From the NCBI GenBank assembly GCA_947493585.1, contig CANLRI010000006.1, positions 1 through 64,000 of the forward strand: 64,000 bases of DNA. Direction: 5' to 3'. The notes below the pieces were generated by a model. That model had not been told where the DNA came from. It saw only the letters and a program-made list of their open reading frames with translations, and did no database searches. Origin of the DNA: an uncultured Planococcus sp. (lineage in GTDB: Bacteria; Bacillota; Bacilli; Bacillales_A; Planococcaceae). The position numbers and the translations under genes are program-made. This document shows positions 33,119-40,860 of the stretch, one piece after another (the stretch's first letter is position 1; each line of letters opens with the position of its first letter).

Positions 33119-33229
33119 ATGAATGATTTCTTCATTTTCTATGCGCCGTTTCTGGTGATCATCCTGGCGATTGCCGTCGGTTTCTGGATATCACTGAAAG
33201 ATGGCCCGGTAACGAAAGATAAAAAATAA
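33119..33229 (+). CDS. cydS: Cytochrome bd oxidase small subunit CydS
   Basis: A 36-residue single-helix membrane protein, MNDFFIFYAPFLVIILAIAV plus a tail FWISLKDGPVTKDKK, behind a strong AAGGAGGC. The pattern (short N-terminus, YAP, one helix, FW.SLKD) matches CydS of Geobacillus-type bd oxidases as I recall it, where it binds beside subunit I near the haems. Its place right after subunit II and before the terminator supports the call. Confidence 0.88.
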   Translation: MNDFFIFYAPFLVIILAIAVGFWISLKDGPVTKDKK

Positions 33230-33262
33230 AACTGTGGCGGGAATTTCCCGCCGCAGTTTTTT
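33230..33262 (+). terminator. Terminator of the bd oxidase operon
   Basis: AACTGTGGCGGGA pairs with TCCCGCCGCAGTT around a short loop, and six T residues follow. Confidence 0.93.
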
Positions 33263-33282
33263 ACTGCTTAAAAAGCGGATAT

Positions 33283-33290
33283 GTTACAAT
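33283..33290 (+). promoter_or_regulatory. Extended -10 promoter candidate for rlmCD
   Basis: TGTTACAAT gives a TGN-extended -10 28 bp upstream of the coding region; only a poor -35 is seen. Confidence 0.45.
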
Positions 33291-33317
33291 AAGTCAATGT
33301 GAAATGGAGTGAACGTA

Positions 33318-34679
33318 ATGAAACCAGTAACGAAAAATGACCGCTTATCGGTCTATGTTGAAGACTTGACGCATGATGGCGCCGGCGTCGCTAAAGTGGA
33401 CGGTTATCCGCTGTTCATCAAAGAGGCATTGCCTGGCGAGACCGTAACGGTACATGTATTGAAAACCTTAAAATCATACGGATTTGCCAAACTCGTCTCG
33501 ATTGAAGAGAAATCCGCAGACCGCATCGACGCGCCGTGCCCGGTGTTTGAAATCTGCGGCGGCTGCCAATTGCAGCACCTGTCCTACGAAGGGCAATTGA
33601 AGTATAAAGAAAAAGTCGTGCGTGATGCGATGGCGCGTCTCGGCAAACTACCCGACGTGCCGGTCCATCCGGTCAAAGGCATGGACAACCCGTGGCGCTA
33701 CCGCAACAAATCGCAGATTCCGTTCGGCCTTGATGACGGCCGTGTGGTCGCAGGCTTTTACCAGCCACGCTCACACCGTATTGCGGATACCGATATCTGC
33801 CTAATCCAAACGCCGGAAGCGGACATTTTGATGGCGTCGCTCAAGCGCAATCTGCAGGACATGGGCATCGAGCCTTACGAAGAAAAGACGCATCGCGGCA
33901 TGCTGCGCCACGTCGTTCTCCGCAAAGGGCGCGTGACGGGCGAGTTGATGGTCGTGTTGGTGACGAAGAAGCAGAAATTTCCGCAAGCAGAGCGCGCCGT
34001 GGAAGCGATCCGTGCGGCCTTGCCGGATGTCACGTCGATCATGCAGAACGTCAATCCAGAAAAGACCAATGTCATTTTCGGAAACGACACCATCAACCTT
34101 TGGGGCAAAGACATTATCGAAGACCGCATTGGCGATGTGCGCTTCGAGATCTCTGCGCGTTCGTTCTATCAAGTCAACCCGGAACAGACGGAAGTGCTGT
34201 ACGGGCAGGCGCTTGACTACGCGGGGCTGACAGGAAGTGAAACAGTGATCGATGCGTATTGCGGCATTGGCACAATCTCATTATTCCTTGCACAGCGCGC
34301 GAAATTCGTTATGGGTGTCGAGATCGTCCCGCAGGCGATCGAAGACGCCAAACGCAACGCCGATTTGAACGGCTTTACGAATACCTTGTTTGAAGCAGGG
34401 CCCGCCGAAGAAGTCATTCCGCGCTGGTACAAAGACGGTAAGGAAGCAGATGTGCTTGTCGTCGATCCACCGCGCAAAGGCTGCGACGAAGCGCTTCTTC
34501 AGACGATGCTCGAACAGAAGCCAGAGCGCATTGTCTACGTCTCTTGCAATCCGGCAACGCTCGCGCGCGACCTGCGCATCTTGGAAGATGGCGGCTACCG
34601 GACGCAGGAAGTCCAGCCCGTCGATATGTTCCCGCAGACGACCCATATCGAATGTGTCGCGTGGCTAACGAGAAGCTGA
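33318..34679 (+). CDS. rlmCD: 23S rRNA (uracil-5)-methyltransferase RlmCD
   Basis: A 453-residue TrmA/RlmCD-type enzyme that makes 5-methyluridine in 23S rRNA. The N-terminal TRAM domain (to about residue 60) is followed by the Fe-S cysteines C74, C80 and C83 ([10 protein letters not shown]) with a fourth near 161. The SAM site and the C-terminal catalytic [12 protein letters not shown] (near 410) are present. The ATG at 33318 has ATGGAGTGA ahead. The homologue in B. subtilis is YefA. Confidence 0.94.
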   Translation: MKPVTKNDRLSVYVEDLTHDGAGVAKVDGYPLFIKEALPGETVTVHVLKTLKSYGFAKLVSIEEKSADRIDAPCPVFEICGGCQLQHLSYEGQLKYKEKVVRDAMARLGKLPDVPVHPVKGMDNPWRYRNKSQIPFGLDDGRVVAGFYQPRSHRIADTDICLIQTPEADILMASLKRNLQDMGIEPYEEKTHRGMLRHVVLRKGRVTGELMVVLVTKKQKFPQAERAVEAIRAALPDVTSIMQNVNPEKTNVIFGNDTINLWGKDIIEDRIGDVRFEISARSFYQVNPEQTEVLYGQALDYAGLTGSETVIDAYCGIGTISLFLAQRAKFVMGVEIVPQAIEDAKRNADLNGFTNTLFEAGPAEEVIPRWYKDGKEADVLVVDPPRKGCDEALLQTMLEQKPERIVYVSCNPATLARDLRILEDGGYRTQEVQPVDMFPQTTHIECVAWLTRS

Positions 34680-34734
34680 TTGGCTTTCGGAAGAGATAAA
34701 TATTTTTTTTGAAATTAATGCAATTTAATAGTCG

Positions 34735-34773
34735 ACCCCCAATGATTGTTCTTTGAACAGCATTGGGGGTTTT
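34735..34773 (+). terminator. Terminator after rlmCD
   Basis: ACCCCCAATG and CATTGGGGGT pair around a 16-base loop and are followed by T residues. Confidence 0.85.
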
Positions 34774-34911
34774 ATTATGCAATTGGAGTGTGAAAACGAA
34801 ACTGGGTACTTTAGGAGGAAGGAATATTTTGAAGGGCGGGGAAGTAGTCAGGCAATGATTGTTGAGGCATCAAAAGGAATATGCGTATGCTTCAGCGAAG
34901 GAGGATGCGGC

Positions 34912-35387
34912 ATGAAAATCGGTATAATCGTACATTCCCAGACCGGACATACCTTGCTTGTCGGTGAACGGATCTGTGAAAAACTGCAGGCTGATGGGCA
35001 CGAAGCCCAGTTGGAGAGGATGCAAAATCTCGAGAACGAAAAAGCGAAAAATCCAATAGCTGTACAATTGGATTCACTGCCGGAAACGGGGGGATACGAT
35101 GCTTTGATTTTTGGCGCATGGTACAGGGCTTTACACTATGCCCTGGATTCGAAAAGTATGTGGAACAACTTCAGGATCTCGGCCAAGCACAGGTATCCTG
35201 TTTCTTGACGCAACAATTCCGCTATAAATGAATGGGCGGCAATAGGGCGATGTCCAAAATGACGACATCGCTTGAAGCAAAAGGGGCAGTAGTGAATTCC
35301 ACTGCCATCATCAATTGGTCCCATAAAAAACGACAGCAGCATATCGAGAAATTGGCACAACGATTCAGCAGCCAATACAAAGCTTAG
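34912..35387 (+). pseudogene. Decayed flavodoxin family gene
   Basis: The frame opens with AAGGAGG and MKIGIIVHSQTGHTLLVGER, a flavodoxin FMN-binding start, and runs to YDALIFGA. Near 35117-35123 the frame is lost; the next frame continues as VQGFTLCPGFEKYVEQL, meets an in-frame TGA at 35229-35231 where a Trp codon is likely, then resumes MGGNRAMSKMTTSLEAKG to RFSSQYKA and a TAG at 35387. One base loss plus one nonsense change explains everything. Read in the original frame, the product stops at 35208. Confidence 0.82.
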
Positions 35388-35435
35388 GCACTGGCAATGG
35401 CGCTTGTCACATAGCAAGAAAGGGAGTGGAAGACC

Positions 35436-35906
35436 ATGTCGAACATCCAATATAAACGGCTGGCGGATGACGCGCAGTCGCTGCAGCTGTTCAGGGACTT
35501 GAATGCTTTGTTTGCGGATGCATTCGAAGAAGACAAGACCTATCTCGGAAACCCGCCTTCCGATGGTTATCTCCAATCATTATTGGCAAAAGAGCATATC
35601 CTCGTTTGTGTTGCACTGTCCGGCGGTGAACTTGCAGGCGGTCTTGTGGCATATGTACTGGATAAATTCGAGCAGCAGCGGAAGGAAGTATATATCTATG
35701 ATTTGGCGGTGGCTAGCAACTACCGCAGGAGAAAAATCGCGACCGAGCTGATTCACTTTGTTCAAGCCGAAGCGCAAAGTTTAGGCGCTTGGGTCGTGTT
35801 TGTTCAAGCGGATCCTGTGGACACAGCTGCCGTGAACCTGTACAGTTCACTCGGTACGCGGGAAGATGTATTCCATTTTGATTTCAGCTTCGAGAAAGAT
35901 GAATAA
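35436..35906 (+). CDS. AAC(3)-I-like GNAT acetyltransferase
   Basis: A 156-residue acetyltransferase resembling aminoglycoside 3-N-acetyltransferases of the AAC(3)-I class: YIYDLAV (residues 86-92), LGAWVVFVQAD (117-126), LYSSLGTREDVFHFD (135-149) all line up with AAC(3)-Ia as I recall it. The acetyl-CoA loop reads YRRRKIAT where AAC(3)-Ia has RRQGIAT, so the key Gly is Lys100. Drug acetylation is therefore uncertain. It stands alone after the flavodoxin remnant, behind AAAGGGAGTGG. Confidence 0.8.
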   Translation: MSNIQYKRLADDAQSLQLFRDLNALFADAFEEDKTYLGNPPSDGYLQSLLAKEHILVCVALSGGELAGGLVAYVLDKFEQQRKEVYIYDLAVASNYRRRKIATELIHFVQAEAQSLGAWVVFVQADPVDTAAVNLYSSLGTREDVFHFDFSFEKDE

Positions 35907-35988
35907 TAGCGCTAGCGCCATGTTGCAGCAGGACAACTGGTGCTATCCGTGGAATTAGGGTGTAGAGCTTTCAGAAGGAGGACTAGCG

Positions 35989-36414
35989 ATGTACGAACAA
36001 AAAACGAAAGAGCATGAAGGCAGTGTCATCGCATTTATCGAGTCGGTTGAAAAGCCGTCAAAAAAAGAAGATGCCTACCGGCTGCTGGAGATTTTTGAAC
36101 AAGCGACCGGCCATCCCGCGAAAATGTGGGGTGACAGCATCATCGGTTTCGGTTCCTATCATTACCGTTATGCGACCGGCCATGAAGGCGATGCACCGCT
36201 CGCTGGATTTTCCCCGCGCAAAGCGAAAATTAGCTTATATCTGACAGGCTGTGCAGAAAAAGACCCTGATGCGCTTGAGCGCCTGGGAAAATGCACAACA
36301 GGAAAATCCTGCATCTACATCAATAAGCTCAGCGATATCGATCCGGAAGTGCTGAAAGACTTGATCCACAATGCGGCGGCGTATTTGCAGGAGCGCTATC
36401 CAGACAAAGGGTGA
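35989..36414 (+). CDS. DUF1801 domain protein
   Basis: A 141-residue protein of the DUF1801 (YdhG-like) family, function unknown. HPAKMWGDSIIGFGSYHYRY in the middle and CTTGKSCIYINKLSDID near residue 101 are characteristic. A strong AGAAGGAGG precedes the ATG. No membrane segments; a lone gene in the accessory stretch. Confidence 0.85.
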   Translation: MYEQKTKEHEGSVIAFIESVEKPSKKEDAYRLLEIFEQATGHPAKMWGDSIIGFGSYHYRYATGHEGDAPLAGFSPRKAKISLYLTGCAEKDPDALERLGKCTTGKSCIYINKLSDIDPEVLKDLIHNAAAYLQERYPDKG

Positions 36415-36540
36415 ATTGAAATTTGTCGAAACGAGGGCGACGAAAAAAATTATCGGCAGTTTTTCTTTTGGCAGGTTTTAGGCTGTGATCGTTTCGGGTA
36501 TAGAAATAGTGATACTATCTGCAAGGAGAGAAGAAGCACG

Positions 36541-36699
36541 ATGAAACACATACCCGAGTCAAAATTCGAAGACAAACGGTCGATGGTCATTGATGAGCTC
36601 GTTTCGAAGAATGTCTTCAAGATCAACGGCAGGCAGCTCTATGAACTGTCCTTATATGAACTGTTAAAGGAATATACCGATAAAAGCCTAAGCTCATGA
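36541..36699 (+). CDS. FbpA-like small protein
   Basis: A 52-residue protein resembling the Fur-regulated basic protein FbpA family: RSMVIDELVSKNVF then GRQLYELSLYELLKEY matches the family layout. In B. subtilis FbpA works with the sRNA FsrA in iron sparing. AAGGAGAG lies about 11 bases ahead of the ATG. I see no convincing Fur box upstream. The gene's 3' end forms part of its own terminator. Confidence 0.7.
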   Translation: MKHIPESKFEDKRSMVIDELVSKNVFKINGRQLYELSLYELLKEYTDKSLSS

Positions 36700-36713
36700 G
36701 CTCAGGCTTTTTT
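36681..36713 (+). terminator. Terminator overlapping the end of the FbpA-like gene
   Basis: TAAAAGCCT and AGGCTTTTTT flank the palindrome AGCTCATGAGCT; the stop codon of the preceding gene lies in the loop region. Confidence 0.88.
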
Positions 36714-36768
36714 AGATATCTATGGCATTGGAAAAGGATTTATTTTGCACCATGTGGGAGGAACTTGC

Positions 36769-38217
36769 ATGCATCATCAAAAACTGGAAGACTACCGCAA
36801 AAACAAGCTCGACGAAATGACGATTGCCCAGTTGCAAAAAGAAATGGAAAGGGGCGAGCTGACGTCGGAAGAGCTTGTGCTGATGTATAAAGAAAATATT
36901 TCGCTGCGCGATCAAAATACCCGAGCCGTGCTGGAGATCAATCCGGACGCCTTGCTTATTGCCCAAGCATTGGATTTTGAACGGAAACATAAAGGGCCGC
37001 GCTCGAAACTGCACGGTATCCCTCTGCTCGTAAAAGACAATATGGACACCGGCGATAAAATGCATACAAGTGCCGGTTCGTTCGCCATGGCAGACCATTA
37101 CGCGCTGCGTGATGCAAAAGTGGTGGAAAAGCTGCGTGCGGCAGGGGCCATCATTCTCGGAAAAACGAATATGACTGAATGGGCGAATTTCATGAGCGAT
37201 CAAATGACCAATGGCTATAGCTCACGCGGCGGCCAAGTGAAAAATCCATACGGTGCATTCGATGTCGGCGGGTCGAGTTCAGGTTCGGCGGCTGGAGTGG
37301 CTTCGAACTTGGCTTGTGCCGCGGTCGGGACAGAAACATCCGGTTCGATCATCAACCCGGCGTCACAGAACAGCCTTGTCGGTATTAAGCCGACCATTGG
37401 CCTGATCAGCCGCACAGGGATCATTCCCTTATCGCATACGCAAGATACGGCCGGGCCGCTTGCGCGTACAGTGGAAGATGCAGTGACGGTATTCGCAGCT
37501 TTGGTTGGGACAGACCCTGAAGACGAAGTTACATTGTTTGCTGAACAGTTCAAAGGTTATGATTGGCAACAGCATTTGAAAAAGGATGGGTTGTCTGGTG
37601 CAGTATTTGGCCTAGACCGCCAATTGTTTGCGGATATCACGAAAGCGCAATCTGCCGCATTCAATCGGGTAATGGAGCAATTGCAGGCATGCGGAGCTGC
37701 CATTAAGGAAGTCGACCTGGGCGCCGATCAGGAAGATCTCGGTTTTGAGGTGCTGCTCCATGAATTCAAGGCAGACTTGAATGCCTATTTGGCGCGCTCA
37801 AACCCCGATCACCGGATCCGTTCGATGGGTGACATTATTTCCTATAATGAAGAGCATGCGGAGCGGATGTTGAAATTCGGCCAAAATCTATTGGAGCAAG
37901 CCAATAGCATGAGCGGAAACTTAACGGAGAGGGAGTATGTCGAGGCGCTTGAACGCAACCGCTTCCTGGCAGCAGAACAGGGCATGAATACGCGCCTCGG
38001 GCAAGCCGGCGCAGATGCGCTCCTTTTGCCGCAGGATTTTGGCTGCAATATCGGGGCAGCTGCAGGTTTCCCTTCGATTACCGTGCCAGCCGGCTTGACG
38101 GAATCAGGAGAACCGTTCGGCATCACGTTTGCCGGGCAGGCATTTGATGAACCGAAGTTGATTGAATATGCTTATGCGTTTGAGCAAGCAGCAGCGGGTC
38201 GGAGACGCCCCTCATAA
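36769..38217 (+). CDS. Amidase-signature family protein
   Basis: A 482-residue amidase-signature hydrolase, substrate unknown. The triad is complete: K89 (LLVKDN), S169 (GGSSSGSAAG) and S193 (ETSGSIINPA). The start ATG at 36769 follows GTGGGAGGAAC; an upstream TTG would place the ribosome site inside the gene. It is a stand-alone relative of GatA with no GatB/GatC partner here. It is convergent with a TetR gene and shares a terminator. Confidence 0.88.
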   Translation: MHHQKLEDYRKNKLDEMTIAQLQKEMERGELTSEELVLMYKENISLRDQNTRAVLEINPDALLIAQALDFERKHKGPRSKLHGIPLLVKDNMDTGDKMHTSAGSFAMADHYALRDAKVVEKLRAAGAIILGKTNMTEWANFMSDQMTNGYSSRGGQVKNPYGAFDVGGSSSGSAAGVASNLACAAVGTETSGSIINPASQNSLVGIKPTIGLISRTGIIPLSHTQDTAGPLARTVEDAVTVFAALVGTDPEDEVTLFAEQFKGYDWQQHLKKDGLSGAVFGLDRQLFADITKAQSAAFNRVMEQLQACGAAIKEVDLGADQEDLGFEVLLHEFKADLNAYLARSNPDHRIRSMGDIISYNEEHAERMLKFGQNLLEQANSMSGNLTEREYVEALERNRFLAAEQGMNTRLGQAGADALLLPQDFGCNIGAAAGFPSITVPAGLTESGEPFGITFAGQAFDEPKLIEYAYAFEQAAAGRRRPS

Positions 38218-38259
38218 AAAATCCCCCTCCTTGGAATTTCATCCGAGGAAGGGGATCTT
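38215..38259. terminator. Bidirectional terminator between amidase and TetR genes
   Basis: ATCCCCCTCCTTGG pairs with CCGAGGAAGGGGAT; A residues precede and T residues follow. Confidence 0.85.
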
Positions 38260-39102
38260 TCATTTGATTTGGCGCCACACTTGTTCAAGCAGCATCTGCA
38301 GTTGGGCATCGGACTCTGTATCTTTGCCCAAAGAAGTTAACACGCTGGTGAGAACAGCGATGCGTGGCTGTTCGGCAATGAGTTCATTGGATAGGAATGT
38401 CAGCAATTGTTTGATGTTATCATTTTCGGCCACAGCGGCAAATTCTTGCAAGTGCACTGCGCTGTCGGATAAAGTGGGCAGCTGCTGATGCTGGGTCAAC
38501 AGGCGTTCAGACAGGAATCGCTTGCCATCTTTCAACTGAACATCTACGGCTTGTTTCATACGATGCACAACGTAATCGGTCAGTTCATCGAGCGGCAACT
38601 GCTGTTCAGTGCCAAAGCGCCATACATGCATTAATTGCTGAAGGGCGCCGTTTGCGATTGCGGCGTTTTCAAGCGCATAGGGACGCACCTTTTCACCGAA
38701 TAAATCGATGATGCGGCTGCTCAGCCACTGCAGCTCTAAAATATACTGGCTTTTCCCAAAAGCTTTCAATTCCTCGTCTTGTGAATAGAAGATACTTTCG
38801 TATAAGGAAAATAAATTCTTTTCGTGGTTCATGCGGATGCGGATGGCGAGCTGTTTAGCGAAAAGGTCCGGATCGGTTGGGGATTCCCCAAAAGCGATCG
38901 ATATGCGCGCTGCCCGGATATCTTCGGCAATGGACTCCATTAATGCGATGAGGCATTCTGATTTTGAAGTGAAATAATTATAGAATGTGCCTTTGGAAAT
39001 ACCTGCTTCATCCAGAATGTCTTGTATGGACGACGCATTATAGCCCTTCTTAATGAACAAGTGGTGAGCGGCATTGATGATTTGCTGTTTTTTAGGATTC
39101 AT
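38260..39102 (-). CDS. TetR family regulator
   Basis: A 280-residue regulator, longer than the usual ~200. The N-terminal helix-turn-helix is typical: AAHHLFIKKGYNASSIQDIL then GISKGTFYNYFTSKSE (residues about 10-48). The start is MNPKKQQIINAA, behind AAGGGGAT; an upstream frame extension is unlikely. It is divergent from an efflux gene, the classic layout in which the TetR protein represses the pump until a ligand binds (inference). Confidence 0.9.
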   Translation of the reverse strand: MNPKKQQIINAAHHLFIKKGYNASSIQDILDEAGISKGTFYNYFTSKSECLIALMESIAEDIRAARISIAFGESPTDPDLFAKQLAIRIRMNHEKNLFSLYESIFYSQDEELKAFGKSQYILELQWLSSRIIDLFGEKVRPYALENAAIANGALQQLMHVWRFGTEQQLPLDELTDYVVHRMKQAVDVQLKDGKRFLSERLLTQHQQLPTLSDSAVHLQEFAAVAENDNIKQLLTFLSNELIAEQPRIAVLTSVLTSLGKDTESDAQLQMLLEQVWRQIK

Positions 39103-39210
39103 AATATCCCCTTTTTTGGACTGATAGTATAAAAAAAGCATACCGTCAAAAGCTGATGAAATCAATGTTTCAAACTTATTGTCTTTTCTCAGTCCGTCTT
39201 TCTTGTAAAA

Positions 39211-39229
39211 AGTATACTATGAGTATAAA
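39211..39229. promoter_or_regulatory. Candidate operator/promoter of the efflux gene
   Basis: The perfect palindrome AGTATACT (39211-39218) lies between a TTGTAA (39203) and TATAAA (39224) pair, a weak promoter with a 15-bp spacer. AGTATA recurs at 39125, 39222 and 39242, which suggests a repressor site, but none is long enough to be sure. Confidence 0.35.
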
Positions 39230-39285
39230 ATGTGTCGATAGAGTATAATCAGCCGAATTAAATCGGCGAGACGGAGGAAAGAAAG

Positions 39286-40752
39286 ATGAAAGAAACAACG
39301 AAACCACCTTATGCAATCATCGCTATTTTGTTCACCGGAGCATTTGTGGCGATTTTCAACCAAACCCTTTTGAATATTGCACTTCCGGAAATCATGATCG
39401 ACTTGAACGTAGACGCTGCGACAGCCCAATGGCTCGTCACAGGCTATATGCTCGTCAACGGCATCCTGATTCCAGCAAGCGCTTATTTGATCCAGCGTTA
39501 TTCCAACCGGGCCATCTTTATTGTCGCCATGTCCTTGTTCTCACTCGGGACCTTGCTTGCGGCACTCGCACCGACATTTGCTATCCTGTTGATCGGCCGT
39601 ATGGTCCAGGCGTCAGGCGCTGCACTCATGATGCCTTTATTGATGAATGTCATGCTCGCCGCGTTTCCTGTCGAAAAAAGAGGGCAGGCGATGGGCGTCT
39701 TCGGGATGGTCATGGTCGTCGCGCCGGCAATCGGCCCGACGCTTTCGGGCTTTATCGTCCAAACCTACTCGTGGAGAATTCTATTCTTTATCGTACTGCC
39801 GGTCGCTTTGATTCCGTTACTGCTTGGGATCTTTAAACTGAAAAACCTGACGTTCCAAAACCGCGAGCTGTCACTTGACCCATTGTCTCTTGTGCTATCA
39901 AGTCTTGGGTTCGGCGGTCTGCTTTACGGATTCAGTTCGGCAGGCTCACTCGGCTGGGAAAATCCAGCGGTCTACTTGACGATAGCAGTCGGCCTCTTAT
40001 CCTTGACAGTCTTTGCGTTCCGTCAAATGAAACTTAAAGAGCCGCTATTGGAACTGCGGGTTTATAAGCATCCGATGTTCGCATTGTCTTCGGTCATTTC
40101 AGTCACTTTGTCGATGGCGATGTTCTCGGCGATGATCCTCATGCCGATTTACATCCAGACCATTAAAGGCATTTCGCCAATCCAATCCGGCTTGATGATG
40201 CTGCCGGGTGCGCTCGTCATGGGAGTCATGTCTCCGATTACAGGACGCATTTTTGACCGGTTCGGGGCTAAAGTGCTGGCGCTTCCTGGATTGGCTCTTG
40301 TTGTCATTACTACCTATTTGTTCAGCAATCTGACGCTGGATACAGGCTATTATGAAATTATGGCCATCTATACCTTGCGCATGTTTGGCATATCAATGGT
40401 CATGATGCCGGTCATGACGAACGGGCTCAACCAATTACGGATGAAATCTTATCCGCACGGTACCGCCATCAACAATACCTTGCAGCAAGTTTCCGGCGCC
40501 ATTGGTTCAGCGTTTCTTGTTACTTTGATGAATACGCGCACCGAATCGACAGCGCAGGAACTGGTCGCTTCCGGGACAAGCCCGCAGGCAGCGACTATTC
40601 CTGCCATGCTCGAAGGCATCAACTTTTCGTTTACAGTTTCGACTTATATCGCACTTGCTGCGTTTTTATTGGCACTGTTCATTAAAAAGCCCGACCAGAA
40701 AGCGACAGAAAGACAAAAAGAGCGTGTGTACAAACAACGTTATGCAGATTGA
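39286..40752 (+). CDS. DHA2 family MFS drug efflux transporter
   Basis: A 488-residue permease of the EmrB/QacA/LmrB type with about 14 membrane helices. The first helix ends in FNQTLLNIALPEIM, a typical opening, and AAFPVEKRGQAMGVFGM is the motif A loop region. A strong GGAGGAAAG precedes the ATG. With the divergent TetR gene it probably exports a toxic compound; the substrate is unknown. A terminator follows. Confidence 0.92.
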   Translation: MKETTKPPYAIIAILFTGAFVAIFNQTLLNIALPEIMIDLNVDAATAQWLVTGYMLVNGILIPASAYLIQRYSNRAIFIVAMSLFSLGTLLAALAPTFAILLIGRMVQASGAALMMPLLMNVMLAAFPVEKRGQAMGVFGMVMVVAPAIGPTLSGFIVQTYSWRILFFIVLPVALIPLLLGIFKLKNLTFQNRELSLDPLSLVLSSLGFGGLLYGFSSAGSLGWENPAVYLTIAVGLLSLTVFAFRQMKLKEPLLELRVYKHPMFALSSVISVTLSMAMFSAMILMPIYIQTIKGISPIQSGLMMLPGALVMGVMSPITGRIFDRFGAKVLALPGLALVVITTYLFSNLTLDTGYYEIMAIYTLRMFGISMVMMPVMTNGLNQLRMKSYPHGTAINNTLQQVSGAIGSAFLVTLMNTRTESTAQELVASGTSPQAATIPAMLEGINFSFTVSTYIALAAFLLALFIKKPDQKATERQKERVYKQRYAD

Positions 40753-40754
40753 CA

Positions 40755-40792
40755 AGAGGCGGTTCCCTATAAAAAAGGAACCGTCTTTTCAT
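40755..40792 (+). terminator. Terminator after the efflux gene
   Basis: GGCGGTTCC and GGAACCGTC pair around a ten-base A-rich loop, then TTTT. Confidence 0.85.
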
Positions 40793-40860
40793 TTGCCAAA
40801 AAAGCGGCAAAGTGCCGGATATGGTACACTTAAGGCATCGAAAAGAAGGTGGAATGACAC

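Noticed and set aside
35907..35960. Stem-loop (TAGCGCCATGTTG with CAACTGGTGCTA) right after the AAC(3)-I-like gene, considered as an integron attC site
   Set aside because: AAC(3)-I genes are often integron cassettes, but the required RYYYAAC and GTTRRRY core sites are absent and no integrase is near.
36415..36540. Possible Fur box upstream of the FbpA-like gene
   Set aside because: No stretch matches the 19-bp Fur inverted repeat closely enough.
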